Origin: Microbacterium sp. GCS4
GTDB taxonomy: Bacteria > Actinomycetota > Actinomycetes > Actinomycetales > Microbacteriaceae
Length of the DNA: 64,000 nucleotides
Direction: 5' to 3'
NCBI RefSeq assembly: GCF_001262495.1
Contig: NZ_LGYE01000002.1
Span: 176,368 to 240,367 of the forward strand
The translations under genes were made by a program, and so were the position numbers. The notes under the pieces are model-generated. The model did no database searches and was not told the DNA's origin. It saw nothing but the letters and a program-made list of their open reading frames with translations. Positions 1-7,666 of this stretch are shown one piece after another; position 1 is the first letter of the stretch; each line of letters begins with the position of its first letter.

Positions 1-272
1 GCGCCGGATTCGCGGGCGTGAGCTGCGTAGTTCTGGCCGATGCAGATGACCGCGCTGGGGCGCGCGATGGGGGAGCCGATGCGCAGGTCCGCAGCGCCTT
101 CGAGCGGCACGAGCTCGCCCGCGGAGCGCGCGGCGGCGATGCGGGCGGAGAAATCGCTCGTGAGGAACGCGCCGTCGACATCGGATGTCACGGGGCGAAG
201 ATCGAGGTGGACGTCGCCCTCGACGAGGACGGGGATCTCGGCTCCGAGGGGTCCCAGGCGTGCGAACTTCAT
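1..272 (-). CDS. Fumarylacetoacetate hydrolase family protein, N-terminal part (cut by window edge)
   Basis: About 90 N-terminal residues are present; the rest lies beyond base 1. The stretch PSAVICIGQNYAAHARE near the visible end is the typical entry to the FAH catalytic domain (a metal-dependent C-C bond hydrolase or decarboxylase fold). The ATG at 272 is preceded by AGGAGAG on the coding strand. It diverges from L-fuconate dehydratase. In non-phosphorylative L-fucose pathways a FAH-family enzyme hydrolyses 2,4-diketo-3-deoxy-L-fuconate to pyruvate and lactate, so that role is the likeliest here. The family also contains ureidoglycolate lyase-like and homoprotocatechuate enzymes. The family call is firm; the substrate is inferred from the neighbours only. 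Confidence 0.85.
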   Translation of the reverse strand, partial: MKFARLGPLGAEIPVLVEGDVHLDLRPVTSDVDGAFLTSDFSARIAAARSAGELVPLEGAADLRIGSPIARPSAVICIGQNYAAHARESG

Positions 273-301
273 GTCTCTCCTGCTCAGTCGGATCGTCGTG
301 C

Positions 302-329
302 AGACCGGCTGCGCCGACGCAGCCGGTCT
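302..329 (-). promoter_or_regulatory. Perfect 12-bp leader hairpin before the FAH-family gene
   Basis: The arms AGACCGGCTGCG (302-313) and CGCAGCCGGTCT (318-329) are exact inverse complements around the loop CCGA. With the minus-strand promoter proposed at 337-365, transcription would begin near 331, so the RNA would start almost exactly at the hairpin. There is no T-tract, so a terminator is less likely than a 5'-end stabiliser, attenuator or operator. Confidence 0.6.
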
Positions 330-331
330 CG

Positions 332-361
332 TTGACAGTATAGACATCGGATGTTTACACT
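332..361 (+). promoter_or_regulatory. Promoter of L-fuconate dehydratase operon with dyad in spacer
   Basis: TTGACA (332-337) is followed 18 bp later by TACACT (356-361). The spacer carries the dyad ACATC-G-GATGT (344-354), a possible repressor site. The expected transcript starts near 368 and leaves a leader of about 37 nt. Confidence 0.6.
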
Positions 362-365
362 CCAA
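337..365 (-). promoter_or_regulatory. Divergent promoter of FAH-family gene
   Basis: On the minus strand TTGGAG (365-360) is followed 17 bp later by TATACT (342-337). This -10 box shares a base with the plus-strand -35 box, so the two divergent promoters physically overlap and one protein bound at 344-354 would block both. Confidence 0.5.
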
Positions 366-404
366 GAGATCCGCACGAATCCCATCCGTGCCCGAGAGGA
401 ACCC

Positions 405-1700
405 GTGAGCCGCATCGTCGCCCTCGACACGACCGACATCCGCTTCCCCACCTCGTTGAGCCTCGACGGCTCCGACGCGATGAACCCCGACCCCGACTAC
501 TCGGCCGCCTACGCCATCGTGCGCACCGACGCCGGCGACGGCCACGACGGGCACGCCTTCGTCTTCACGATCGGTCGCGGCAACGACGTGCAGGTCGCGG
601 CGATCGACGCGCTCGCCGGACACCTCGTCGGACGCGAGATCGAACCGCTGCTCGACGACATGGGCGGGACGTTCCGCGACATCATCGGCGACTCCCAGCT
701 GCGCTGGCTCGGACCCGAGAAGGGCGTCATGCACATGGCGATCGGCGCCGTGATCAACGCGCTGTGGGACATCAAGGCCAAGCGCGCCGGCCTGCCGCTG
801 TGGCAGCTGCTCGGCCGGATGAGCCCCGAGGAGATCGTCGACCTCGTCGACTTCCGCTACCTCACCAACGCGCTCACCCGCGAGGAGGCCCTCGAGATCC
901 TCCGCGCCGCCGTGCCGGGCCGGGAGGACCGCGAGCGCGAGCTGCTCGCGACCGGATACCCGGGGTACACGACGAGCCCCGGCTGGCTCGGCTACTCCGA
1001 CGAGAAGCTCGAACGGCTCGCCCGCGAGGCCATGGCCGACGGCTTCACGCAGATCAAGCTCAAGGTCGGCGCCGACCTCGACGACGACATCCGCCGCTTC
1101 CGCAAGGCCCGCGAGGTGTGCGGGCCCGACTTCCCCATCGCGATCGACGCGAACCAGCGCTGGGAGGTGTCGGAGGCCATCGAGTGGGTGAACGCGCTCG
1201 CCGAGTTCCACCCTGCCTGGATCGAGGAGCCCACGAGCCCCGACGACGTGCTCGGGCACGCCGAGATCGCGCGCGGCGTCGCGCCCATCCGCGTGGCCAC
1301 CGGCGAGCACGCCCAGAACCGCGTGATCTTCAAGCAGCTGCTGCAGGCCGAGGCGATCTCCGTCATGCAGATCGACGCCGTGCGCGTCGCCGGCGTCAAC
1401 GAGAACATCGCGAACCTGCTGCTCGCAGCCAAGTTCGGCGTGCCGGTGTGCCCGCACGCGGGAGGCGTGGGACTCTGCGAAGCCGTGCAGCACCTGTCGA
1501 TGTTCGACTTCGTCGCCGTCACGGGCACGAGGGAGGGGCGCATGATCGAGTTCGTCGATCACCTGCACGAGCACTTCGTCGTGCCGACCGACATCCAGGG
1601 CGGCTCGTACATGGCGCCCACCGCTCCGGGAGCGGGCATGGAGATGAAGGCCGACAGCATCGCGGACTACACGTGGACGGGCGCGCATGTCACGGTCTGA
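405..1700 (+). CDS. fucD: L-fuconate dehydratase (enolase superfamily)
   Basis: A 431-residue mandelate racemase/enolase-superfamily dehydratase that converts L-fuconate to 2-keto-3-deoxy-L-fuconate in the cytoplasm. The GTG at 405 is chosen because GAGAGGA lies 5 bp before it and because the resulting numbering puts the catalytic residues at K220 (IKLKVG), D248 (DANQ), E274 (EEP), E301 (ATGEH) and H351 (CPHAGG). These are the positions I recall for the characterised Xanthomonas FucD. D248, E274 and E301 bind Mg2+; K220 and H351 act as bases. It overlaps the next gene by 14 bp, so the two are co-transcribed. Function confidence is high because both motif and length match. Confidence 0.93.
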   Translation: MSRIVALDTTDIRFPTSLSLDGSDAMNPDPDYSAAYAIVRTDAGDGHDGHAFVFTIGRGNDVQVAAIDALAGHLVGREIEPLLDDMGGTFRDIIGDSQLRWLGPEKGVMHMAIGAVINALWDIKAKRAGLPLWQLLGRMSPEEIVDLVDFRYLTNALTREEALEILRAAVPGREDRERELLATGYPGYTTSPGWLGYSDEKLERLAREAMADGFTQIKLKVGADLDDDIRRFRKAREVCGPDFPIAIDANQRWEVSEAIEWVNALAEFHPAWIEEPTSPDDVLGHAEIARGVAPIRVATGEHAQNRVIFKQLLQAEAISVMQIDAVRVAGVNENIANLLLAAKFGVPVCPHAGGVGLCEAVQHLSMFDFVAVTGTREGRMIEFVDHLHEHFVVPTDIQGGSYMAPTAPGAGMEMKADSIADYTWTGAHVTV

Positions 1701-2652
1701 TCGGCTGACCGTCCCGACGCTCGGCTACGGCGCCGCGAACGTCGGCAACCTGTTCCGGGAGCTCACCGACGAGGAGGCCTGGGCCGTGCTCGACGCGGCG
1801 TGGGAGAGCGGCATCCGCTTCTACGACACCGCACCGCACTACGGGCTCGGACTCTCGGAGCGGCGCCTCGGCGCGTTCCTGCAGACCAAGCCCCGCGAGG
1901 AGTACGTGCTGTCGACCAAGGTCGGTCGGCTGCTGCGCCCCAACCCCGACCACGCGGGCGGACTCGACACTGCGAACGACTTCCACGTGCCCGACGACCT
2001 GCAGCGGGTGTGGGACTTCTCGGCCGACGGCATCCGCGCCAGCCTCGACGAGTCGCGCGAGCGGCTGGGCATCGAGCGCATCGACCTGCTCTACCTGCAC
2101 GACCCCGAACGGCACGACCTCGATCTCGCGCTCGCCGAAGCGCTGCCCGCCCTCGAAGGGCTGCGCGATGCCGGTGAGGTCGCCGCGGTCGGCATCGGAT
2201 CGATGGTGTCGGATGCTCTCGCCGCGGCCGTCCGTGGAGCCGACCTCGATCTCGTGATGGTCGCCGGCCGGTACACGCTGCTCGAGCAGCCGGCGGCCGT
2301 GGACGTGCTACCGGCCTGCCGCGAGCGCGGGACGGGCATCGTCGCGGCATCCGTCTTCAACTCCGGGCTGCTCGCCTCGGACGAACCGCGACGCGACGGC
2401 CGCTACGAGTACGGGCAGCTGCCGGACGAGCTCTGGGAGCGACTCGTGCGCATCGCCGCCGTGTGCGCCGCGCACGACGTGCCACTGCCGGCCGCGGCGA
2501 TCCAGTATCCGCTGCAGTCCGACGTCGTGCGCTCGGTCGTCGTGGGCGGGAGCCGGCCGGAGCAGCTGCGGCAGAACGCGGAGCACGCGGCGCGGGACAT
2601 TCCGGCTGCGCTGTGGCAGGAGCTCGCGGCGGAAGGGCTCATCCCCGCCTGA
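1687..2652 (+). CDS. Aldo/keto reductase, probable L-fucose (D-threo-aldose) dehydrogenase
   Basis: A 321-residue aldo/keto reductase with the family tetrad D47, Y52, K78 and H138 ([18 protein letters not shown]). It starts inside the end of fucD, 14 bp before the fucD stop, and is translationally coupled to it. Members of the D-threo-aldose 1-dehydrogenase subgroup oxidise L-fucose to the lactone with NAD(P)+, the step before fuconate dehydratase, so this context supports that assignment. A separate lactonase is not visible here. The family is certain; L-fucose specificity is inferred from the operon. Confidence 0.85.
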   Translation: MSRSDRLTVPTLGYGAANVGNLFRELTDEEAWAVLDAAWESGIRFYDTAPHYGLGLSERRLGAFLQTKPREEYVLSTKVGRLLRPNPDHAGGLDTANDFHVPDDLQRVWDFSADGIRASLDESRERLGIERIDLLYLHDPERHDLDLALAEALPALEGLRDAGEVAAVGIGSMVSDALAAAVRGADLDLVMVAGRYTLLEQPAAVDVLPACRERGTGIVAASVFNSGLLASDEPRRDGRYEYGQLPDELWERLVRIAAVCAAHDVPLPAAAIQYPLQSDVVRSVVVGGSRPEQLRQNAEHAARDIPAALWQELAAEGLIPA

Positions 2653-2773
2653 GACGGTCGCGTGTGGGTGCCGGGGTGCAGCGGCGGTAGGCGAGAGCGC
2701 CGGCGTAGGACGATTCGGCGGGAACTCTCCTGCACCGGGTAGATCTCCTACCTCGGGGTGGGGTCGAGCGGGA

Positions 2774-3775
2774 TCAGCGCCCGACGGTCGACTCCCGCAC
2801 GATGAGCTCGGCCGCGAACGGCGTCGGCTCGGGCAGCGGCGCCGTGGGATCGGCGAGCTGTCTCAGCAGGGCGGCGCCCGCGGCGCGACCGATCTCGTAT
2901 CCGGGCTGCCGCACGCTGGTGAGCGGGACGACGGACTGGTGGGCCTGCGCGACATCGTCGAATCCGACGAGTGCGACGTCTTCCGGGACGCGGACGCCGT
3001 GTCTCATCAGCTGTGCGAGCACGCCGATCGCGACCATGTCGTTCGCTGCGAAGACGGCGTCCGGGCGCTCGTTCGGCGGCAGCGCGACGATCCGCGCCCC
3101 CGCCTCCAGGCCGTCCTCCGTCGCGAGATGCGCGACCTCGTCGACCTCGACGGTCGCGGAGGACTCGGCGACGGCATCCTGGAGCCCGCGCAGGCGGTCG
3201 TTCGACTGGCTCACCGACGGCGCACCGAGGAACAGGATGCGGCGGCGGCCGAGCGCGAGCAGGTGCTCGCCCGCGAGACGCCCGCCCCCGCGGTCGTCGA
3301 AGAGCACGGACCCGACCGTCGAGGACTCGCGGGTCGGCCCGATCACGACCGAGCGGATGCCGCGCTCCGCCAGCTGCTCGAGGCGCGGTACGACGTCGCC
3401 CAGCGGGTAGATCACGATGCCCTGCACCCGGTGCGCCTCGAACATGTCGATGTTGCGTCGTTCGAGGTCGCCGTCACGGCTGCTGTTGCTGAAGAACAGC
3501 GACCAGCCCTCCTCGCGCGCGATGTCCTCGACACCGCGGGAGAGCTCCTGGAAGTACGGGATCCACGCGTCGAGCAGCACGAGCGCGAGGGTCCTGCTCG
3601 TTCCGGCGCGCAGCTGCCGTGCCGACTCGTTGGGCACGTAGCCCAGCTGCGCGATCGCGGCGCGCACCTTCTCGGCGCTCGCTGCGCCGAGCACGTGCGG
3701 ATGGTTGAGGTAGTTCGAGACCGTCGAGGAGGAGACCCCGGCGAGGGCGGCGACGTCTTTGACGCTGGCGGGCAT
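2774..3775 (-). CDS. LacI-family transcriptional regulator
   Basis: A 333-residue regulator with an N-terminal LacI helix-turn-helix (VKDVAALAGVSSSTVSNYLN, residues 5-24), a hinge helix and a periplasmic-binding-protein-like effector domain ending with the usual DDVAQAHQSVVPLTSVRQP segment. The start ATG is at 3775. It is divergent from the sugar epimerase, and two identical 14-bp palindromes lie between them, one 46 bp upstream of its own start. It probably represses the epimerase gene and itself and responds to the epimerase substrate or a derivative. Its recognition helix differs from those of the two other LacI proteins in the window. Confidence 0.9.
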   Translation of the reverse strand: MPASVKDVAALAGVSSSTVSNYLNHPHVLGAASAEKVRAAIAQLGYVPNESARQLRAGTSRTLALVLLDAWIPYFQELSRGVEDIAREEGWSLFFSNSSRDGDLERRNIDMFEAHRVQGIVIYPLGDVVPRLEQLAERGIRSVVIGPTRESSTVGSVLFDDRGGGRLAGEHLLALGRRRILFLGAPSVSQSNDRLRGLQDAVAESSATVEVDEVAHLATEDGLEAGARIVALPPNERPDAVFAANDMVAIGVLAQLMRHGVRVPEDVALVGFDDVAQAHQSVVPLTSVRQPGYEIGRAAGAALLRQLADPTAPLPEPTPFAAELIVRESTVGR

Positions 3776-3820
3776 GGAGCTCCTCTGCTGATGCGGTGCG
3801 TGACCAGGCTAGTGCAGGAC

Positions 3821-3834
3821 TTGGCACGTGCCAA
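3821..3834. promoter_or_regulatory. LacI operator O1, TTGGCACGTGCCAA
   Basis: A perfect 14-bp palindrome, extending to 16 bp with flanking C/G. It lies just upstream of the -35 box at 3843. An identical copy sits at 3888-3901, 67 bp centre to centre (about 6.4 helical turns), which suits looping or double blockade by the adjacent LacI protein. Confidence 0.8.
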
Positions 3835-3842
3835 GAAAGTTC

Positions 3843-3872
3843 TTGACAGTCGTGGGGCCGCGCACGTAGCGT
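3843..3872 (+). promoter_or_regulatory. Promoter of the epimerase gene
   Basis: TTGACA (3843-3848), an 18-bp spacer, then TAGCGT (3867-3872). O1 lies upstream of the -35 box and O2 lies near +10 to +23, so repressor would bracket RNA polymerase. Confidence 0.65.
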
Positions 3873-3887
3873 GGCTCGCATGTCGAT

Positions 3888-3901
3888 TTGGCACGTGCCA
3901 A
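3888..3901. promoter_or_regulatory. LacI operator O2, TTGGCACGTGCCAA
   Basis: An exact copy of O1 placed downstream of the predicted transcription start and 44 bp before the epimerase ATG. Confidence 0.8.
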
Positions 3902-3945
3902 TCGACGGAGGCGACGGTGCCGCACACCCGCCTCCGAGAGGTGCC

Positions 3946-4815
3946 ATGAACATCGGATGCCACGGACTGGTGTGGACCGGACGCTTCGACGCCGAGGGCA
4001 TCCGCCTGTCCGTCGAGAAGACCAAGCAGGCCGGCTTCGACCTCATCGAGTTCCCGCTGATGGACCCGTTCTCCTTCGACGTCGCGGCCGCACGGGACGC
4101 GCTCGCCGACCACGAGCTCGCGGTCAGCGCCTCGCTCGGACTCTCCGAGTCCACCGACATCACGAGCGCGAATCCCGCGGTCGTCCAGGCGGGGGAGGAG
4201 CTGCTGCTGCGCGCGGTCGACGTGCTGGCCGAGCTCGGCGGACGCCACTTCTGCGGGGTGATCTACAGCGCCATGAAGAAGTACATGGAGCCGGTGACTC
4301 CGGAGGGGCTGGAGAGCAGCCGCCGCACGATCGCCAGGGTCGCCGAGCACGCCGCCGACCGCGGCGTCGAGGTCGCGCTCGAGGTCGTGAACCGCTACGA
4401 GACGAACGTGCTGAACACCACGCGGCAGGCGATCGACTACCTCGCCGCCGTGGACAGGCCGAACCTCGGCATCCATCTCGACACGTACCACATGAACATC
4501 GAGGAGTCGGACATGTTCGCGCCCGTGCTGGACGCGGCGCCGTCGCTGCGGTACGTGCACATCGGCGAGAGCCACCGCGGCTACCTCGGCACGGGGACGG
4601 TCGACTTCGACACGTTCTTCAAGGCTCTCGGACGTGTCGGCTACGAGGGTCCGATCGTCTTCGAATCGTTCTCCTCGGCCGTCGTCGCTCCGGATCTGAG
4701 TCGGATGCTGGGCATCTGGCGCAACCTGTGGACCGACAACGAGGAACTCGGCGCACACGCCAATGCGTATATCCGGGACAAGCTCGTGGCCGTCGACTCG
4801 ATCCGGCTCCACTGA
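3946..4815 (+). CDS. D-tagatose/D-psicose 3-epimerase-type sugar isomerase
   Basis: A 289-residue AP-endonuclease-2-fold TIM barrel. The metal and catalytic residues of the D-tagatose 3-epimerase group are all present: E146, D179, H182, H205, R211 and E240 (EVVNRYETNVLNT, HLDTYHMN, HIGESHRG, FESFSS). The constant offset of -6 from characterised tagatose epimerases supports ketose C3 epimerisation using Mn2+ or Co2+. The ATG at 3946 is chosen over upstream codons because GAGAG precedes it and because those codons would fall in operator O2. It is monocistronic, controlled by the divergent LacI, and sits 230 bp before an ABC sugar transporter that may supply its substrate. Confidence 0.88.
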   Translation: MNIGCHGLVWTGRFDAEGIRLSVEKTKQAGFDLIEFPLMDPFSFDVAAARDALADHELAVSASLGLSESTDITSANPAVVQAGEELLLRAVDVLAELGGRHFCGVIYSAMKKYMEPVTPEGLESSRRTIARVAEHAADRGVEVALEVVNRYETNVLNTTRQAIDYLAAVDRPNLGIHLDTYHMNIEESDMFAPVLDAAPSLRYVHIGESHRGYLGTGTVDFDTFFKALGRVGYEGPIVFESFSSAVVAPDLSRMLGIWRNLWTDNEELGAHANAYIRDKLVAVDSIRLH

Positions 4816-4840
4816 GCGCTATATCGGTGAGGGGTTGATC

Positions 4841-4854
4841 TGAAATCGATTTCA
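4841..4854. promoter_or_regulatory. LacI/GalR-type operator TGAAATCGATTTCA
   Basis: A perfect 14-bp palindrome matching the general LacI/GalR half-site pattern TGNAANCG. It lies 190 bp before the ABC ATPase start. It differs from the TTGGCACGTGCCAA sites, so a different LacI-family protein should read it. Confidence 0.6.
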
Positions 4855-4893
4855 CCTAGACTGGGCCGCCGGGTCCCAGGCGAGCTGTGACCC

Positions 4894-4907
4894 ACTTGTT
4901 ATTACAG
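4894..4907. promoter_or_regulatory. Dyad ACTTGTTATTACAG shared with the catabolic operon at 14.3 kb
   Basis: An imperfect dyad of the CTTGTNATNACARG type (HutC/GntR-like geometry). Its inverse complement, CTGTAATAACAAGT, matches both sites at 14296-14310 and 14319-14333 with one or two differences. It probably links this transporter operon to that catabolic operon. No GntR gene next to it is visible. Confidence 0.6.
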
Positions 4908-4928
4908 ATATTCCCTTTCCGCAGTCAG

Positions 4929-4947
4929 TTAGATACATTTAGATACA
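4929..4947 (+). repeat. Tandem TTAGATACA direct repeat before the ABC operon
   Basis: Two copies of TTAGATACA (4929-4937 and 4939-4947) with a 10-bp period, about one helical turn, in an AT-rich pocket between the operators and the coding region. Each contains a possible -10 hexamer (TAGATA). It could be a promoter, an activator site or both. Confidence 0.45.
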
Positions 4948-5044
4948 ACTTGCGGTGCAGGCACCGCAGGCCGCAGAATTGATCCGATGTTTCCGGCCCG
5001 AACCGGAAACAGCGGAGACGACCTTCAAGGAAGCAGGTGAGCGC

Positions 5045-6547
5045 ATGGGCGACCCCATCCTCCGAGTAGACGGGATCAGCAAGGGATTCCCGGGCGTGCA
5101 GGCGCTGAAGGACGTGCACCTCGAGGTGCACGCCGGCGAGGTGCTGGTTCTCGTGGGCGAGAACGGTGCAGGCAAGTCCACGCTCATGAAGATCCTCTCG
5201 GGGATCTACACCAAGGACGAGGGCACGATCACGTTCGAGGGCCGGGAGGTCGAGCTGACCAGCCCGCTGCAGGCGCAGCAGCTGGGCGTCACGATCATCC
5301 ATCAGGAGCTCAACCTGATGCCGGACCTCACCGTGGCGCAGAACATCTTCGTCGGGCGCGAGCCCACGTCCGGCCCATTCCTGTCGGAGCGCAAGCTCAA
5401 CGCGCAGACGGCCGAGCTGCTGACGCGTCTGAACATCCGGCTCGACCCGCGGCAGAAGGTCGGCGAGCTCACGGTCGCCGAGCAGCAGATGGTCGAGATC
5501 GCGAAGGCGCTGTCGTTCAACGCCAAGGTCCTCATCATGGACGAGCCCACCTCGGCGCTGACCGACTCCGAGGTCGAGACCCTGTTCGTGCTCATCGAGC
5601 AGCTCAGGGCCGCCGGCACCGGCATCGTCTACATCTCCCACCGCATGGACGAGCTGCGGCGCCTCGCCGACCGTGTCACCGTGCTCCGAGACGGCACATA
5701 CATCGGATCACTGGAGAAGTCCGAGGTCAGCATCCCGAAGATCATCGAGATGATGGTGGGCCGCGTGATCGACGAGGGAACCCGTCCGCAGGCGCGCGAG
5801 CATGCGAACGACCCCGTGGTCCTCGATGTGCAGGGGCTGTCGACCAAGGCCCTCCTCAAGGACGTCTCCTTCCAGCTGCACAAGGGCGAGATCCTCGGCT
5901 TCGCCGGCCTCATGGGCGCCGGACGCACCGAGACCGCCCGCGCGATCATCGGCGCCGACCGCAGCGACGGCGGCGTCGTCACGATCGGCGGACGCTCCGT
6001 GCGCATCTCCCAGCCCGCGGATGCCGTCAAGCACGGCGTCGGCTACCTCTCCGAGGACCGCAAGCTGCTGGGTCTCATGCTCGAGCAGGACGTGACGTTC
6101 AACACCGTGCTCGCCTCGCTCGGCTCCTACGCCAACGCGATCGGCTGGATGGGCGACGGCAAGGCCAAGAACCGCACCAAGGACTACGTGCAGCAGCTGC
6201 GCGTGAAGACGCCCTCGGTGAACCAGGTCGTGAAGCTCCTCTCGGGCGGCAACCAGCAGAAGGTCGTCATCGCCCGGTGGCTGATGCGCGACTGCGACAT
6301 CCTCATCTTCGACGAGCCGACCCGAGGGATCGACGTCGGTGCGAAGGAAGAGATCTACCGCCTGATGCAGCAGCTCGCTGATCAGGGCAAGTCCATCATC
6401 GTCATCTCGTCGGAGCTCCCGGAGATCCTCCGCGTCGCGAACCGCATCGCGGTCTTCGCGAACGGTCGCATCACCGGCACGCTCCGCAACGAGGACGCCA
6501 GCCAGGAGAAGATCATGCAACTCGCAGCCCACGGAGAGGAAGACTGA
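5045..6547 (+). CDS. Sugar ABC transporter ATP-binding protein, tandem-domain RbsA type
   Basis: A 500-residue cytoplasmic ATPase with two fused nucleotide-binding domains. Domain 1 has Walker A GENGAGKS (38-45), a degenerate signature TVAEQQMVEIAKAL and Walker B VLIMDEPTSA. Domain 2 has the degenerate P-loop GLMGAGRTE, the signature LSGGNQQKV and Walker B ILIFDEPTRGIDV, as usual in the RbsA/MglA/XylG group. The ATG at 5045 is supported by AAGGAA and AGGTGA upstream. The stop overlaps the permease start by one base. The substrate is a pentose or hexose-type sugar but cannot be named from sequence. The operator at 4894 ties it to the 14.26-9.29 kb operon. Confidence 0.93.
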   Translation: MGDPILRVDGISKGFPGVQALKDVHLEVHAGEVLVLVGENGAGKSTLMKILSGIYTKDEGTITFEGREVELTSPLQAQQLGVTIIHQELNLMPDLTVAQNIFVGREPTSGPFLSERKLNAQTAELLTRLNIRLDPRQKVGELTVAEQQMVEIAKALSFNAKVLIMDEPTSALTDSEVETLFVLIEQLRAAGTGIVYISHRMDELRRLADRVTVLRDGTYIGSLEKSEVSIPKIIEMMVGRVIDEGTRPQAREHANDPVVLDVQGLSTKALLKDVSFQLHKGEILGFAGLMGAGRTETARAIIGADRSDGGVVTIGGRSVRISQPADAVKHGVGYLSEDRKLLGLMLEQDVTFNTVLASLGSYANAIGWMGDGKAKNRTKDYVQQLRVKTPSVNQVVKLLSGGNQQKVVIARWLMRDCDILIFDEPTRGIDVGAKEEIYRLMQQLADQGKSIIVISSELPEILRVANRIAVFANGRITGTLRNEDASQEKIMQLAAHGEED

Positions 6548-7578
6548 TGAGCGCTCCGCAGAACGGATCGTCCACGACGACGATCATCCAGACGGCCATC
6601 GACGAGAACACCGACAAACGCGACGTCGTCGGATTCCTCAAGCGCCAGGTCCAGCAGTCCCTCGCGTTCGGCACGCTGATCGTGCTCGTGATCTTCTTCT
6701 CGATCGCGAGCCCCAACTTCTTCACGTTCAGCAACATCTCGACCGTGCTTCTCTCCACGGCGGTCATCGGCATCCTCGCCCTCGGCACGACCTTCGTGAT
6801 CATCACCGGCGGCATCGACCTGTCGATCGGAACCGGCATGGCGCTCTGCGCCGTGATGACCGGTGTGATCGTCACGAACATGGGGCTGCCGGTCTGGATC
6901 GGCGTGATCGGCGGTGTGCTCACGGGTGTCCTGATGGGTCTCGTGAACGGCATCAACATCACCTTCCTCCGCCTCCCGCCGTTCATCGCGACCCTCGCGA
7001 TGATGATGATCGCCGGCGGTCTCGCCCTCGTCATCTCGAACGTCGCGCCGATCTACTTCTCGAGCTCGGCCCCCGACTTCAAGAAGATCGCGCTCGGCCT
7101 GATCATCCCCGGCATCCCGAACGCCGTGCTCATCACGGCCGCCCTCGCGGTCATCGCCTGGCTCGTGCTGTCGAAGACGCTGCTCGGTCGCTACACCTTC
7201 GCGATCGGGTCCAACGAGGAGGCCACGCGTCTCTCGGGCGTCAACACCCGCCGCTGGACGATCTTCATCTACATGTTCGCCGGTGCCTTCACGGGTGTCG
7301 CGGGCATCGTGATCGCCTCCCGCCTCGACTCCGCCCAGCCGCAGATCGGCATGGGCTACGAGCTGCAGGCGATCGCGGCCGTCATCATCGGCGGCACCTC
7401 GCTGCTCGGCGGACGCGGCTCGATCCTCGGCACCGTGATCGGCGCGCTCATCATGAGCGTGCTCGTCAACGGCCTGCGCATCCTCTCGATCCAGACCGAG
7501 TGGCAGAACATCGTCGTCGGAATCGTCGTGCTGCTGGCCGTGTTCCTCGACTCGCTGCGCAACCGCCAGCACACCTGA
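6547..7578 (+). CDS. Sugar ABC transporter permease, RbsC family
   Basis: A 343-residue inner-membrane permease. After a hydrophilic N-terminus of about 35 residues come about ten membrane segments, with the family hallmarks GGIDLSIG (around 93), FLRLPPFIATLA and GGTSLLGGRGSILGT. It overlaps the ATPase stop by one base (TGATG). It should form the homodimeric channel with the tandem ATPase and the lipoprotein that follows. Confidence 0.93.
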   Translation: MSAPQNGSSTTTIIQTAIDENTDKRDVVGFLKRQVQQSLAFGTLIVLVIFFSIASPNFFTFSNISTVLLSTAVIGILALGTTFVIITGGIDLSIGTGMALCAVMTGVIVTNMGLPVWIGVIGGVLTGVLMGLVNGINITFLRLPPFIATLAMMMIAGGLALVISNVAPIYFSSSAPDFKKIALGLIIPGIPNAVLITAALAVIAWLVLSKTLLGRYTFAIGSNEEATRLSGVNTRRWTIFIYMFAGAFTGVAGIVIASRLDSAQPQIGMGYELQAIAAVIIGGTSLLGGRGSILGTVIGALIMSVLVNGLRILSIQTEWQNIVVGIVVLLAVFLDSLRNRQHT

Positions 7579-7591
7579 CCCATCCCGTAGC

Positions 7592-7648
7592 ACCACCCGC
7601 AGTACGCATCACCACAGCAGTACCCACCCACCACAGCAGTACCCACCC
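7592..7648 (+). repeat. 19-bp tandem repeat between permease and binding-protein genes
   Basis: ACCACAGCAGTACCCACCC occurs twice without a gap (7611-7629 and 7630-7648), and a degenerate copy precedes it (7592-7610). It fills most of the 88-bp gap between the two genes. In RbsACB-type operons the binding protein is usually made in excess, so the repeat may act as an RNA-processing or stability boundary; that role is inference. Confidence 0.75.
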
Positions 7649-7666
7649 ACAAACAATGGAGTTTCC

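Noticed and set aside
2653..2773. Terminator between the aldo/keto reductase and LacI genes
   Set aside because: Only short 7-bp complementary stretches (GGTGCAG/CTGCACC) far apart; no convincing stem.
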